From positions 1 to 64,000 of the forward strand of contig NZ_SMAA01000011.1 in the NCBI RefSeq assembly GCF_004341685.1: 64,000 nucleotides of DNA, written 5' to 3'. Under the pieces are notes generated by a model. The model saw only the letters and a list, made by a program, of their open reading frames with translations, ran no database searches and was not told the origin of the DNA. The position numbers and the translations under genes were made by a program. This stretch comes from Pectinatus cerevisiiphilus (lineage in GTDB: Bacteria; Bacillota; Negativicutes; Selenomonadales; Selenomonadaceae). This document shows, piece by piece, positions 55,036 through 64,000 of this stretch. Positions within the stretch are counted from its first letter, which is position 1. Every line of letters begins with the position of its first letter.

Positions 55036-55440
55036 ATGAAAGAAATAATGGCTTTTTTGCGGATGAATAAAATAAATGCTACCAAAGCGGCTCTGGCCGA
55101 AGCTGGTTATCCTTCTTTTACCGTCTCTAAAGCAGTAGGCAGAGGTAAAAAACCGCTGGCTACTGAAGCTATAAACGTAATAGTAGAAAATGAAGGGGAA
55201 GTGCCGGCTAATGCCCTTGGTACCCATCTTTCTGAAGGTACAAGACTTGTACCGCGCAGATCATTTTCTCTTATTCTTGACGATGAACAGGTAGAACTAG
55301 CTGTAAAAACGATAATTGAAGTTAATCAAACAGGGCAACCTGGTGACGGGAAAATCTTTGTTATGCCCGTCAATGGTGGATACAACATCCGCACAGGACA
55401 ATACCAAGAAGTAGAAATGCAACAATTAGGAGAGGATTAA
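55036..55440 (+). CDS. nifI2: PII-family nitrogenase regulator NifI2
   Basis: 134 residues. MAFLRMNKINATKAALAEAG, the T-loop with AVGRGKK and a longer insertion (NEGEVPANALGTHLSEGTRLV, about 56-76 in part), and GDGKIFVMPVNGGYNIRTGQ identify NifI2. It partners NifI1. It lies 12 bases after nifI1 and one base before nifD. Confidence 0.93.
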   Translation: MKEIMAFLRMNKINATKAALAEAGYPSFTVSKAVGRGKKPLATEAINVIVENEGEVPANALGTHLSEGTRLVPRRSFSLILDDEQVELAVKTIIEVNQTGQPGDGKIFVMPVNGGYNIRTGQYQEVEMQQLGED

Positions 55441-55441
55441 A

Positions 55442-57043
55442 ATGGATGCACGCGAAGTGATTTTAGATAAATACTCCGGCCGCGTTTTTAAAAATAGAAA
55501 AGATCATATCGTTGAGCTGGATGAAGCTGGCGTGCCTAAAGAGATAGCCGCCAACAGCCGTTCTGTACCGGGAATGATGATAAACAGAGGCTGCTGCTAC
55601 GCAGGTTGTAAAGGCGTTGTGCTCGGACCATTGCGTGATACCGTAGTAATAACCCATGGACCTATTGGCTGCGGTTATTATACATGGGGCACGAGAAGAA
55701 ATAAAGCGGATTCACCGGATGGACGCAATTTCGTCCAATATTGTTTTTCGACAGATATGCAGGAAACAGATATTGTTTTCGGCGGTATGAAAAAATTACG
55801 TCAAGCTATTCGGGAAGCTGTTGAAATATTTCATCCTAAGGCAGTTATGATCTGCTCGACATGTCCTATCGGTCTTATCGGTGATGATATCAACGCTGTG
55901 GCTACTGAATCAGAAAAACTATACGGCATAACTTGTGTTGCTTATAGCTGCGAAGGTTATAAGGGCGTCAGCCAGTCTGCGGGCCATCATATAGCTAACA
56001 ACGGACTTATGCGGCGCGTTATCGGTTCCGCCAAAGATAAAATTCCCGAAAGAGGACTGCGTATTAATATCCTCGGTGAATATAATATCGGTGGTGACGG
56101 TTGGGAAGAAGAACGTATCCTCAAAAAAATTGGTTACGAAATAGTTGCCGTATTTACAGGTGACGGCTCTTATGAAGCCTTGACCCATGCCCATACAGCT
56201 GATCTTAACCTCGTCCAGTGCCATCGTTCTATCAACTATATCGCCGAAATGATGAAAACCAAATATAACATTGATTGGCTCAAAGTAAACTTTGTCGGCA
56301 TTGATGAAACAATCCGTACACTGCGCGAAATAGCCGATTATTTTGGCAATGAAGAAATTAAACAGCGTACTGAAGAAGTAATCGCTGAAGAATTGGCAGA
56401 CATAGCCGAAGATAGAAAGTTCTATCGCCAGAAACTGGAAGGAAAAACTGCTGGCGTATTCGTTGGTGGGTCCCGTTCACATCATTACCAAAATGTCTTA
56501 AAAGATTTTGGTATGAAAACCGTTATCGCTGGATATGAATTTGCCCATCGCGACGATTATGAAGGCCGCGAAGTAATACCAAACATAAAGCTTGACGCGG
56601 ACAGTAAAAACATTGAACAACTGACCGTCCATCCTGATGAACAGTTCTACCATGTAGCACTTGATAAGGAACGTTTTGATGAATTACGCAAAGAAAATGT
56701 AGAACTTGAATATTACAAAGGCATGTTCAAGGATATGGGCGATGGCACCATAGTTGTAGATGATTTTAACCATTATGAAACTGAAAAAGTTCTTGATATT
56801 TTCAAACCGGATATTTTCTATTCGGGAATAAAAGATAAATATATGATAGAGAAAAAAGGCTTTCCTTCTAATCAGCTGCATTCTTATGATTACAGCGGCC
56901 CTTATGCCGGCTTTAAAGGTGCTATAGTCTTTGCCAGAAACACTTATCTGAGCATTTACGCACCGGCATGGAAAATGTTGACACCGCCTTGGCGGACACA
57001 GCCAACATTAGAAGGTACGATGGGAGATGAAAACTATGCTTGA
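55442..57043 (+). CDS. nifD: Nitrogenase MoFe protein alpha chain
   Basis: 533 residues. P-cluster cysteines occur in GCCYAGCKG, GPIGCGYYTW and ICSTCPIGLIGDD. The cofactor Cys is in LNLVQCHRSINY and the cofactor His in LHSYDYSGPYAGF. The catalytic-site GVSQSAGHHIAN and Arg in WGTRRNKA are present. It is about 40 residues longer than the Azotobacter chain, with extra sequence around residues 375-430 as in clostridial NifD. No anfG/vnfG gene lies between D and K, so this is the Mo type. Confidence 0.96.
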   Translation: MDAREVILDKYSGRVFKNRKDHIVELDEAGVPKEIAANSRSVPGMMINRGCCYAGCKGVVLGPLRDTVVITHGPIGCGYYTWGTRRNKADSPDGRNFVQYCFSTDMQETDIVFGGMKKLRQAIREAVEIFHPKAVMICSTCPIGLIGDDINAVATESEKLYGITCVAYSCEGYKGVSQSAGHHIANNGLMRRVIGSAKDKIPERGLRINILGEYNIGGDGWEEERILKKIGYEIVAVFTGDGSYEALTHAHTADLNLVQCHRSINYIAEMMKTKYNIDWLKVNFVGIDETIRTLREIADYFGNEEIKQRTEEVIAEELADIAEDRKFYRQKLEGKTAGVFVGGSRSHHYQNVLKDFGMKTVIAGYEFAHRDDYEGREVIPNIKLDADSKNIEQLTVHPDEQFYHVALDKERFDELRKENVELEYYKGMFKDMGDGTIVVDDFNHYETEKVLDIFKPDIFYSGIKDKYMIEKKGFPSNQLHSYDYSGPYAGFKGAIVFARNTYLSIYAPAWKMLTPPWRTQPTLEGTMGDENYA

Positions 57044-58400
57044 TATGACACCAAAAGAATTAGTACACAGAAAGGCTTTACGCGTAAACCCAGCGAAGAC
57101 CTGCCAGCCGGTTGGTGCAATGTATGCAGCACTTGGCGTACACCGTTGTATGCCACACAGCCATGGTTCACAAGGCTGCTGTTCATATCATCGTACTTTT
57201 CTTGCCCGTCATTTTAAGGAACCGGCTATAGCCACTACAAGTTCATTTTCTGAAGGCGCCTGCGTATTCGGCGGCGGCAGCAATTTGAAAAAGGCTGTAA
57301 AAAATATTTTTGATATATATGATCCTGATATCATTGCCGTACACACGACCTGCCTTAGTGAAACAATCGGCGACGATCTTAAAACCCTTATCCAGCAGAT
57401 GGAAATACCGGAAGGAAAAATCGTTGTCCATACAAATACGCCAAGTTATGTAGGCTCGCATATTAATGGTTTTGCCAACATGATGACCGGTTTCATCAAA
57501 TACCTCAGTGACAAGAATACACCTGCTACAGGCAAAGTTGGTATTTTCCCCGGTTTTGTAAATCCAGGCGACATGCATGAATTAAAACGCATCGCCAAGA
57601 TGATCGGCGTAAAATATACCATGTTCCCTGATACAGACGGTACAATGAACTCAGCTCTTACCGGACATTATGAAATGTATCCGAAAGGCGGCACGACCGT
57701 TGATGAAATCCGTGAATTAGGTGGTGCACAACATGTGCTGGCTCTCGGTGAAATAACCAGTGTTACACCTGCCATGGAATTGAAACGGAAATGTGATGTT
57801 GACTTTTCATCACTGCCGCTGCCTATAGGCGTGGAAGCAACTGACAAATACGTAATGGCTCTTTCTCACCTGAGCAAAAGAGAAGTACCCACGGAACTTG
57901 AAGAAGAACGTGGCCAGTTACTTGATATAATGATTGACTCACATGCATATTACGGCGATAAACGCGTAGCAATCGCCGGTGATCCTGACACGGTTCTCGG
58001 GTTTGCTGCTTTCTGCCTCGAACTCGGCATGAAACCAAAATACATGATAACAGGCACACCGGACGAAAAGTTCACCAAAAAAGCAAAAGAATTGCTTTTA
58101 AAATATGGTGTTACAGACTGCATCGCCAAAGCGAACACAGATTTATTTGAACTGCATCAGTTGATAAAAAATGAACCTGTCGACCTTCTTATCGGCGGCA
58201 CACATTGCAAATACATTGCCCGTGCTGAAGATGTTCCATTTGTAAGAGCAGGTTTCCCTATTCTTGACAGATATGTACATCCGTATATGCCACTTGTCGG
58301 TTACAGAGGCGCTATGCGTCTGGCGGAACTCATTAGCAATGCATTGCTTGACAGACAAGACCGCGATGCTGAAGACAAAGATTTTGAATTAGTAATGTAA
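57036..58400 (+). CDS. nifK: Nitrogenase MoFe protein beta chain
   Basis: 454 residues. P-cluster ligands are in KTCQPVGAMYAALGVHRCMP, GSQGCCSYHRTF and VHTTCLSETIGDD; TPSYVGSHINGFANM carries the conserved Ser. It lacks the N-terminal extension of proteobacterial NifK, as in clostridia. It overlaps nifD by eight bases; GGGAGATG supports ATG 57036. It is last gene of the first nif unit. Confidence 0.96.
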   Translation: MLDMTPKELVHRKALRVNPAKTCQPVGAMYAALGVHRCMPHSHGSQGCCSYHRTFLARHFKEPAIATTSSFSEGACVFGGGSNLKKAVKNIFDIYDPDIIAVHTTCLSETIGDDLKTLIQQMEIPEGKIVVHTNTPSYVGSHINGFANMMTGFIKYLSDKNTPATGKVGIFPGFVNPGDMHELKRIAKMIGVKYTMFPDTDGTMNSALTGHYEMYPKGGTTVDEIRELGGAQHVLALGEITSVTPAMELKRKCDVDFSSLPLPIGVEATDKYVMALSHLSKREVPTELEEERGQLLDIMIDSHAYYGDKRVAIAGDPDTVLGFAAFCLELGMKPKYMITGTPDEKFTKKAKELLLKYGVTDCIAKANTDLFELHQLIKNEPVDLLIGGTHCKYIARAEDVPFVRAGFPILDRYVHPYMPLVGYRGAMRLAELISNALLDRQDRDAEDKDFELVM

Positions 58401-58464
58401 TAATGTAATTTTGTTATAAAACTCTCCATATCTTTTACCTCACTGGGGGAAAGATACCTTAAAA

Positions 58465-58506
58465 CGCTCTGCTGCCTGCCATTTATATAATAGCGGCAGC
58501 AGGGCG
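58465..58506 (+). terminator. Terminator of the nifH-K operon
   Basis: CGCTCTGCTGCC (58465-58476) pairs over 12 bp with 58495-58506; ATTAAGTTTTTATTT follows. Confidence 0.8.
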
Positions 58507-58574
58507 ATTAAGTTTTTATTTAATCGAATAATTTGACATTTGAGCGGAAACTTCTGTTTCTCAAAGAATTACTA

Positions 58575-58603
58575 TTGTGTTTTTAGAATAACTTGTGTAT
58601 AAT
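58575..58603 (+). promoter_or_regulatory. Sigma-70 promoter of the nifE unit
   Basis: TTGTGT (58575-58580), 17 bases, TATAAT (58598-58603). Start near 58610. Confidence 0.65.
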
Positions 58604-58627
58604 GGATAAAAATAAACAGAAATAACG

Positions 58628-58686
58628 GCTCTCTAATACAATGAAGTATTAATCTTGTATTGGGGAGCTTTTGTGTTTTTATTTGT
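58628..58686 (+). promoter_or_regulatory. nifE leader: six-base-loop hairpin overlapping a terminator
   Basis: The terminator stem of 14 bp (58628-58641 with 58655-58668, some G-U) ends in TTTTGTGTTTTT. TAATAC-AATGAA-GTATTA (58634-58651) forms a competing hairpin whose six-base loop has A first and G fourth, as in the nifH leader. The two foldings exclude each other. Confidence 0.6.
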
Positions 58687-58759
58687 CAATATTTTGTCAA
58701 CACCATGATCTGCATAGATAATATGCAATTGGGTTTGAAAAGAAAAGGATGTGTGGATT

Positions 58760-60106
58760 ATGAGCGACGGCATTTTAGAAGTGCGGAAAAAATCGATAAT
58801 GGTCAAAAATCTTGGCTGTAGCGGTAAAGGAATAGATTGTGATAAAGCCAGTGTTTCCGGTTCTGTTAGCCAACGCGCCTGTGTCTACTGCGGCGCCCGC
58901 GTTGTTTTAAACCCGATAACAGATGCCTTTCATATAGTCCACGGTCCAATTGGCTGTGCCAGCTATACATGGGATATCAGGGGAAGTTTATCAAGCGGCA
59001 GTGAAATATACCGCAATAGCTTTTCTACTGACCTGCGTGAGGAAGATATTATCTTTGGCGGTGCCAAAAAACTAGCCGCAGCCATAGACGAAATAGCCAC
59101 AAAATATTCTCCCAAATTGATTTTTGTTTACGCTACCTGTATTGTCGGTGTAATTGGCGATGATGTAGAAGCTGTCTGCAAAAATGCTGAAGAAAAATAT
59201 AAGATACGCGTCATTCCAGTAAAAGCAGCCGGTTTTTCAGGAACCAAAAGACAAGGCTACAAGCTTGCCTGCAATGCAATGATGCAGCTCATCAGACCAC
59301 ATAAATTGTCCGAAAAAGCATTGCATAACGGCGTAAACATTCTCGGTGATTTTAATTTAGCTGGAGAAATGTGGCTCATAAAAAATTATTTTAAAAAAAT
59401 TGGCATAGAAGTCGTATCCACAATTACTGGCGATGCTTCTTATGAAACACTCATAAAAGCTCCATCTGCCGCCCTTAACATAGTACAATGCGCCGGTTCA
59501 TCAATGTATCTGGCAAAGATGATGGAAGAAGAGTTTGATATTCCTTTTATGAAAGTTAGCTTCTTTGGCATAGAAGACACCAGCGCCTCCATCATGCGTG
59601 TTGCCCATATGCTGGGCGATGCTTCCGTAGTAGAAAAAGCAGAAGCATTTACGCAGCGGGAAAGTTCGCGGCTACGAAAGTTCATGGAAAAATACAGACC
59701 CAATCTCGAAGGAAAAAGAGCAGCCATTTATGTTGGCGGTGGTTTCAAAGCTATTTCCTTGATCAGACAGTTCAATGAAATGGGCATAAAAACCGTAGTA
59801 GTGGGAACCCAGACAGGGAAAAAAGATGAATATGAAGTCATTCAAAGCATCGTCAACGATGATACCGTTATCCTAGATGATGCCAATCCCGCAGAACTTG
59901 AATTTTTCATAAAACAAAAAAAAGCTGACATATTAGTGGGCGGTGTAAAAGAAAGACCGCTTGCCTATAAGCTCGGCGTTGCCTTTTGTGACCACAATCA
60001 TGAAAGAAAACACGCACTGGGCGGTTATGAAGGCGTAGAAAATTTTACCAAGGAAATAAACCTGAGTATAAATAGTCCTGTATGGGAATATATGACAGCA
60101 ATATAG
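58760..60106 (+). CDS. nifE: Nitrogenase cofactor scaffold NifE
   Basis: 448 residues. NifD-like cysteines occur in RACVYCGARVVLNP, GPIGCASYTWDIRG and VYATCIVGVIGDDVEA. LNIVQCAGSSMYLAK is the cofactor-side region. With the NifN half of the next protein it forms NifEN, on which the NifB-cofactor is matured to FeMo-co. ATG 58760 is preferred over GTG 58751. Confidence 0.94.
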   Translation: MSDGILEVRKKSIMVKNLGCSGKGIDCDKASVSGSVSQRACVYCGARVVLNPITDAFHIVHGPIGCASYTWDIRGSLSSGSEIYRNSFSTDLREEDIIFGGAKKLAAAIDEIATKYSPKLIFVYATCIVGVIGDDVEAVCKNAEEKYKIRVIPVKAAGFSGTKRQGYKLACNAMMQLIRPHKLSEKALHNGVNILGDFNLAGEMWLIKNYFKKIGIEVVSTITGDASYETLIKAPSAALNIVQCAGSSMYLAKMMEEEFDIPFMKVSFFGIEDTSASIMRVAHMLGDASVVEKAEAFTQRESSRLRKFMEKYRPNLEGKRAAIYVGGGFKAISLIRQFNEMGIKTVVVGTQTGKKDEYEVIQSIVNDDTVILDDANPAELEFFIKQKKADILVGGVKERPLAYKLGVAFCDHNHERKHALGGYEGVENFTKEINLSINSPVWEYMTAI

Positions 60107-60155
60107 CTAAAGATTATATGTTGCATATGTTTTGGAGAGAAAGGAAGATGCTGTC

Positions 60156-62819
60156 ATGGAAAATGCCGTTAACTTAAATATAAATCCCTGTAAAATGTGT
60201 GTCCCACTCGGTTCTGTAACGGCATTATACGGTATTGCCCGTTGTATGTCGATATTGCATGGTTCACAAGGCTGCAGCACATATATAAGGCGCCATATGG
60301 CAACTCATTATAACGAACCTGTAGATATAGCTTCTTCTTCACTCACAGAAGAAGGTACTGTTTTCGGCGGTGAAAAGAATTTATTAATAGGCCTTGAAAA
60401 TCTCATCCGCTTATACGATCCAGAAGTTATTGGTGTATCAACCACATGCCTGGCTGAAACAATCGGCGAAGATGTTGCTGCTATTATCAAAAAATTTTAC
60501 GAAACCCATCCTGATTGCAAGGCAAAAATCATACCAATTTCTTCACCAAGTTATGCAGGTACACATTTTGATGGTTTCTTTCGCGCTATAAGAGCGGTAG
60601 TAGAAAATGTCGACATGGATACCACCCCAAATAATAAAATAAACATCGTTACTGGCATGATATCACCTGCCGATACACGTTATCTCAAAAATTTACTGGC
60701 TTCTATGGATATAGATTATATCCTGCTGCCTGATATAGCCGACAACTTAGACGGAATACATGTAGAAAAATACGACCGTCTGCCTAAAGGCGGCACACCG
60801 CTGAGTGAAATAAGCAAAATGGCTGGTGCCAAATATACAATTGAGTTATCTACTTTTAACACTGATGAATTTTCACCCGCCGTTTATTTAAAACAAAAAT
60901 ATAATGTACCATACTGTCGCCTTGATTTACCGATCGGCATAAAGGCAGTTGATGCCCTTATCAATAAATTAAAAGAATTGGGCGGTAAAGTCCCGGAAAG
61001 CCTGCGTAAAGAACGCGGACGCTACCTTGATGCCATGGTGGACTCACACAAATACAATGCTATGGGCCGGGCTGCCATATTCGGTGAACCAGACCTTGTC
61101 AAAGGCATTACCAGTCTTTGCTGTGAAAATGGTGTAATTCCGGTTGTATGCGCGACAGGCTCGGTTTGCCGCAACTTTACCGAAAATCTTGAAGCACAGA
61201 TAAAGAAAGCTGCCAAACTACAATTCGTAGAAAAAACCGCTATTATAGATGATGCCGACTTTACCGCTATCGAAAATGCCGTAGTCGACTGCAAAGCAAA
61301 TATCATGATTGGCAGTGGTGACGGCCACCGCATCGAAGAACGTCTGTCTGTTCCTTTACTGCGTTGTAGTTTCCCCATCCATGACAGAGTGGGCGGTCAG
61401 CGTGTCCGGGTACTGGGCTATGATGGTTCTCTACGCTTACTCGATGATATTGCCAATACACTTTTGGCAAGACTGGAAAAAAGTTACCGCAGTGAACTTT
61501 ACAATAAATATTTTGTCAAAAATGATAAACTATCTGCCAATGCAACAACTGCTAACGTTGTCGATATCCAGCAAAAACAGATCATGCGGAAAAAAACACT
61601 GACCCATCCCTGTTATACCTGTGGCAGTAAAAAATATGCCCGTATCCATCTGCCAGTTGCCCCTAAATGTAATATCCAGTGCAATTACTGTGTACGAAAA
61701 TACGATTGCCCGAATGAAAGCAGACCTGGTGTAACGACAGAAATACTGTCTCCACAAGAAGCTTTCGAAAAATATATGCTCGTTAAAGAACGCGTGCCCA
61801 ATCTCACAGTTGTAGGCATTGCTGGTCCTGGCGATGCATTGGCAAATTTTGAGCAGACGAAAAAAACACTCCAGCTTATCAGGGAAGCTGACCCAGAAGT
61901 GACATTCTGCCTTTCCACCAATGGTCTGATGCTGCCACAGTATGCACAAGAATTAATAGATTTAGGCGTAACACACGTCACTGTCACACTCAATGCGATA
62001 GATCCGCGGATTGGTGCCAAAATATATAAGCATATAGATTATATGGGGATACGTTATACCGGCGAAAGTGCTGCGGGCATATTGCTTGGCAACCAGCTGA
62101 ACGGTTTGCGCTATCTTACCAGACACGGCATAATGTGCAAAGTGAATATCGTCATGCTGAAGGGCATCAACGATGACCACATTGAAGCCGTGGTTAAAAA
62201 AGCAGAAGAACTCGGCTGTGAAATAACCAATATCATGCAGCTTATCCCTGTAAAAGACAGTACTTTCCAAGATATGCCGCTCGTTTCCAATAAAGAAATA
62301 ATGGAAATGAGAAAAAAATGCGGTATCTATATGAAACAGATGTACCACTGCAAGCAATGCCGTGCTGACGCAATTGGCACCTTGGGGAATGATATATCCA
62401 TAGAATATAGAAAATGTACAGATAAAGCCACAAAATCAATAGCTCCCATCAACACATATCGTTTTGCTGCCGCTACTAAAAGCGGTATGCTCATTGACTG
62501 CCACTTTGGTCAGGCAGAAGAGTTTTATATATATGAAAGTGATGGCAGTACTGTACGATTTTTGGAAAAACGCAATGTCGAAAGATATTGCATGGGCAAA
62601 CAGGCCTGTGATGATAAAACAGACAAAATAGATAAAATCATATTAACAATCAAAGACTGTGCTGCCGTTATTTCTCTGCGAATAGGCGAAGCACCCCAGC
62701 AAAGACTGGAACAGGCCGGCATAGATGTAATAATTACTTATGACCGCATAGAAGATGCCATAAAAAAAGCCGCCTTGTCCAGGAAAAATGCTAGTGAGCT
62801 TTTGGATAAAGCATTATAA
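60156..62819 (+). CDS. nifN-B: NifN-NifB fusion (cofactor scaffold and radical-SAM cofactor enzyme)
   Basis: 887 residues. Residues about 1-440 are NifN (NPCKMCVPLGSVTALYGIARC, LHGSQGCSTYIRRHM, VSTTCLAETIGEDV). After a short linker, NifB begins (HPCYTCGSKKYARIHLPVAP) with the radical-SAM motif CNIQCNYC, and VVGIAGPGDALANFE follows. The last about 110 residues are a NifX-like cofactor-binding domain (MLIDCHFGQAEEFYIYESDG). NifB makes the 8Fe core with its central carbon. The same fusion is known from Clostridium pasteurianum. AAGGAAG supports ATG 60156. Confidence 0.95.
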   Translation: MENAVNLNINPCKMCVPLGSVTALYGIARCMSILHGSQGCSTYIRRHMATHYNEPVDIASSSLTEEGTVFGGEKNLLIGLENLIRLYDPEVIGVSTTCLAETIGEDVAAIIKKFYETHPDCKAKIIPISSPSYAGTHFDGFFRAIRAVVENVDMDTTPNNKINIVTGMISPADTRYLKNLLASMDIDYILLPDIADNLDGIHVEKYDRLPKGGTPLSEISKMAGAKYTIELSTFNTDEFSPAVYLKQKYNVPYCRLDLPIGIKAVDALINKLKELGGKVPESLRKERGRYLDAMVDSHKYNAMGRAAIFGEPDLVKGITSLCCENGVIPVVCATGSVCRNFTENLEAQIKKAAKLQFVEKTAIIDDADFTAIENAVVDCKANIMIGSGDGHRIEERLSVPLLRCSFPIHDRVGGQRVRVLGYDGSLRLLDDIANTLLARLEKSYRSELYNKYFVKNDKLSANATTANVVDIQQKQIMRKKTLTHPCYTCGSKKYARIHLPVAPKCNIQCNYCVRKYDCPNESRPGVTTEILSPQEAFEKYMLVKERVPNLTVVGIAGPGDALANFEQTKKTLQLIREADPEVTFCLSTNGLMLPQYAQELIDLGVTHVTVTLNAIDPRIGAKIYKHIDYMGIRYTGESAAGILLGNQLNGLRYLTRHGIMCKVNIVMLKGINDDHIEAVVKKAEELGCEITNIMQLIPVKDSTFQDMPLVSNKEIMEMRKKCGIYMKQMYHCKQCRADAIGTLGNDISIEYRKCTDKATKSIAPINTYRFAAATKSGMLIDCHFGQAEEFYIYESDGSTVRFLEKRNVERYCMGKQACDDKTDKIDKIILTIKDCAAVISLRIGEAPQQRLEQAGIDVIITYDRIEDAIKKAALSRKNASELLDKAL

Positions 62820-62870
62820 TTGCCCCACAGTCATCCCAAACTGTGTCTTGTTTCAAAAGGAGGTGGCGAT

Positions 62871-63791
62871 ATGCTAACGGATGCGACCTTATGTTATATA
62901 GAGAACGCCTCGAAACAGCAACAACAGCTGATTCTAAGGGCTCTTGGCAAACTGCCGATAGAGGCAATAGAAATCACTGCTCCCGTCTGGGAAAATATAG
63001 CTGACATGAAAAACCTCCCGCAAAAAAAATATATTTTGCGTATAAATAACTATAAGGCTATTCGATATTACAAGGGTTTTTATCGTTATGTGGTAACTGC
63101 GCAAGAGCCAGCCGCTGAAGGGCAGCTGGCTGAACAGCCTATGTATGCATCCACTGGTGTTAAATGTTCAGTGCGGGTTGTTGGTCTATCACGCAAAACT
63201 GTGCCTGATATGGAAAAGACTTTTTCCCAATGGCGTAAAGCCAAAAGGGATATTTCCTTTGAACCACTTAATTCCCTTTATCAGGCTACAGCACTCGCCT
63301 TTGCCTGGCACAACTACGGCGGGCAATCCGTATCAACCTTCTGTGGAATCGCTAATCACGCTCCCTTAGAAGAAATATTGCTGACAGATTATCTCGCAGG
63401 AAACATGGCTGCCATAAAAGGATTCAATTTCACCATACTCAAAAAGACACTTGAAGCTATCACCGACACATCCATACCTGCCAACAAGCCTATTCTCGGC
63501 AATGCCATCTTCGCGGTGGAATCTGGTATCCACGTTGACGGTATCATGAAAGATCCACAGCTCTACGAACCATATCCACCCGAGCTCATCCATGCCAAAC
63601 GACATATTGTGCTCGGTTGTACATCGGGAAGAAAATCTATAGAAGCAAAGCTCAGAGAGCTTAAACTTAATTGCTGCAAAATAGATACAGCTTTTATACT
63701 TGATAAAGTAAAAGAAAAATCGCGCAGTTTGTGCCGCTCCATAACAGATAAAGAATTCTATGATCTGGTGGAAATGATGGGACGTGTTTAA
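62871..63791 (+). CDS. nifV: Homocitrate synthase omega subunit (split NifV)
   Basis: 306 residues. It resembles the C-terminal half and accessory part of an isopropylmalate/homocitrate synthase: SVSTFCGIANHAPLEEILL, ILGNAIFAVESGIHVDGIMKD and HIVLGCTSGRKSIEAKLREL. The catalytic N-terminal TIM barrel lies in the next gene. This split (NifV-omega then NifV-alpha) is known in clostridia. ATG 62871 with AAAAGGAGG fixes the start, 51 bases after the NifN-B stop. Confidence 0.88.
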   Translation: MLTDATLCYIENASKQQQQLILRALGKLPIEAIEITAPVWENIADMKNLPQKKYILRINNYKAIRYYKGFYRYVVTAQEPAAEGQLAEQPMYASTGVKCSVRVVGLSRKTVPDMEKTFSQWRKAKRDISFEPLNSLYQATALAFAWHNYGGQSVSTFCGIANHAPLEEILLTDYLAGNMAAIKGFNFTILKKTLEAITDTSIPANKPILGNAIFAVESGIHVDGIMKDPQLYEPYPPELIHAKRHIVLGCTSGRKSIEAKLRELKLNCCKIDTAFILDKVKEKSRSLCRSITDKEFYDLVEMMGRV

Positions 63792-63792
63792 A

Positions 63793-64000
63793 ATGCTGGT
63801 TCCACATATTCATATTGTCGATACGACACTCCGTGATGGTGCCCAAAGCCCCTTTATCATGTTTAATGATAAAGAAAAAATTGCCATAGTTAAAATGTTG
63901 ACCGAAAAAGGCGTTTATCAAATAGAAGCAGGTATCCCGGCCATAGGTAAAAGTGAGCAGGAAATCATAAAAAAAATAAAGTCAGCCTGCCCCAATACCC
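63793..64000 (+). CDS. nifV: Homocitrate synthase alpha subunit (split NifV), start only
   Basis: 69 codons visible before the window ends. IVDTTLRDGAQSPFIMFNDK is the N-terminal signature of the homocitrate/isopropylmalate synthase TIM barrel (Arg and Asp bind metal and 2-oxoacid), followed by GVYQIEAGIPAIGKSEQE. With the omega subunit it should join 2-oxoglutarate and acetyl-CoA to make the homocitrate of FeMo-co. One base separates it from the omega stop. Confidence 0.92.
   Translation, partial: MLVPHIHIVDTTLRDGAQSPFIMFNDKEKIAIVKMLTEKGVYQIEAGIPAIGKSEQEIIKKIKSACPNT

Overview
The window is AT-rich bacterial chromosome with strong AGGAGG-type ribosome binding sites and Firmicutes-type genes: PolC, GreA, CAT-PRD antiterminators, and a NifH-NifI1-NifI2-NifD-NifK nitrogenase operon with a NifN-NifB fusion and split NifV. 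Frequent TTG/GTG alternative starts, the nif layout and a PolC without a proofreading domain suggest an anaerobic member of the Negativicutes (Pectinatus/Propionispira-like). That placement is inference; there is no rRNA here to test it.

Layout. 1-1.1 kb: an IS256-family transposase cut by the window edge, next to an ISL3-family remnant. 1.3-6.9 kb (minus): a sugar PTS operon with a PRD regulator, EIIA, EIIB, EIIC and two class II aldolases. 7.3-17.9 kb: an accessory zone of small redox and FMN proteins (NimA-like, flavodoxin-fold, nitroreductase), HxlR, MarR, LysR and AraC regulators, a fosmidomycin-type MFS pump and an extra ClpP. 18-24.2 kb: a 6S-like RNA candidate, polC without exonuclease, then cobC-cobS-cobU. 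24.3-27 kb: ribF, a secreted protein and a glycosyltransferase. 27.1-31.4 kb (minus): a DcuC carrier and two M20 amidohydrolases. 31.7-39.8 kb (plus): a mannose-family PTS (IIA, IIB, IIC, IID), then a two-component system flanked by two membrane-anchored solute-binding proteins, and a HAD phosphatase. 39.9-43.7 kb: greA-lysS, a secreted protein and eight tRNA genes. 43.8-51.5 kb: rubredoxin, ComFB, nth, an acetyltransferase, a BglG-type antiterminator behind an elaborate leader, a pseudokinase and an ECF transporter. 51.5-64 kb: a MORN-like protein and an AnfO-like protein (minus), then nifH-I1-I2-D-K, nifE, nifN-B, nifV-omega and the start of nifV-alpha.

How it fits together. The nif genes encode nitrogenase reductase, dinitrogenase, the two NifI switch-off proteins, the cofactor scaffold NifEN, the NifB radical-SAM enzyme and homocitrate synthase. 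The two nif promoters each feed a leader that contains an intrinsic terminator overlapped by a small hairpin with a six-base loop (A at position 1, G at position 4). This is the signature expected of ANTAR-type antitermination.

The most interesting signals are mostly RNA-level: the two nif leaders; the BglG leader (RAT-like site, a hairpin hiding a ribosome binding site, and a 32-codon ORF running through a terminator); and a consensus promoter-terminator pair at 9.24-9.35 kb. At protein level they are the exonuclease-less PolC, the pseudokinase, the S-component/ATPase fusion and the AnfO-like gene beside a Mo-type nif cluster.
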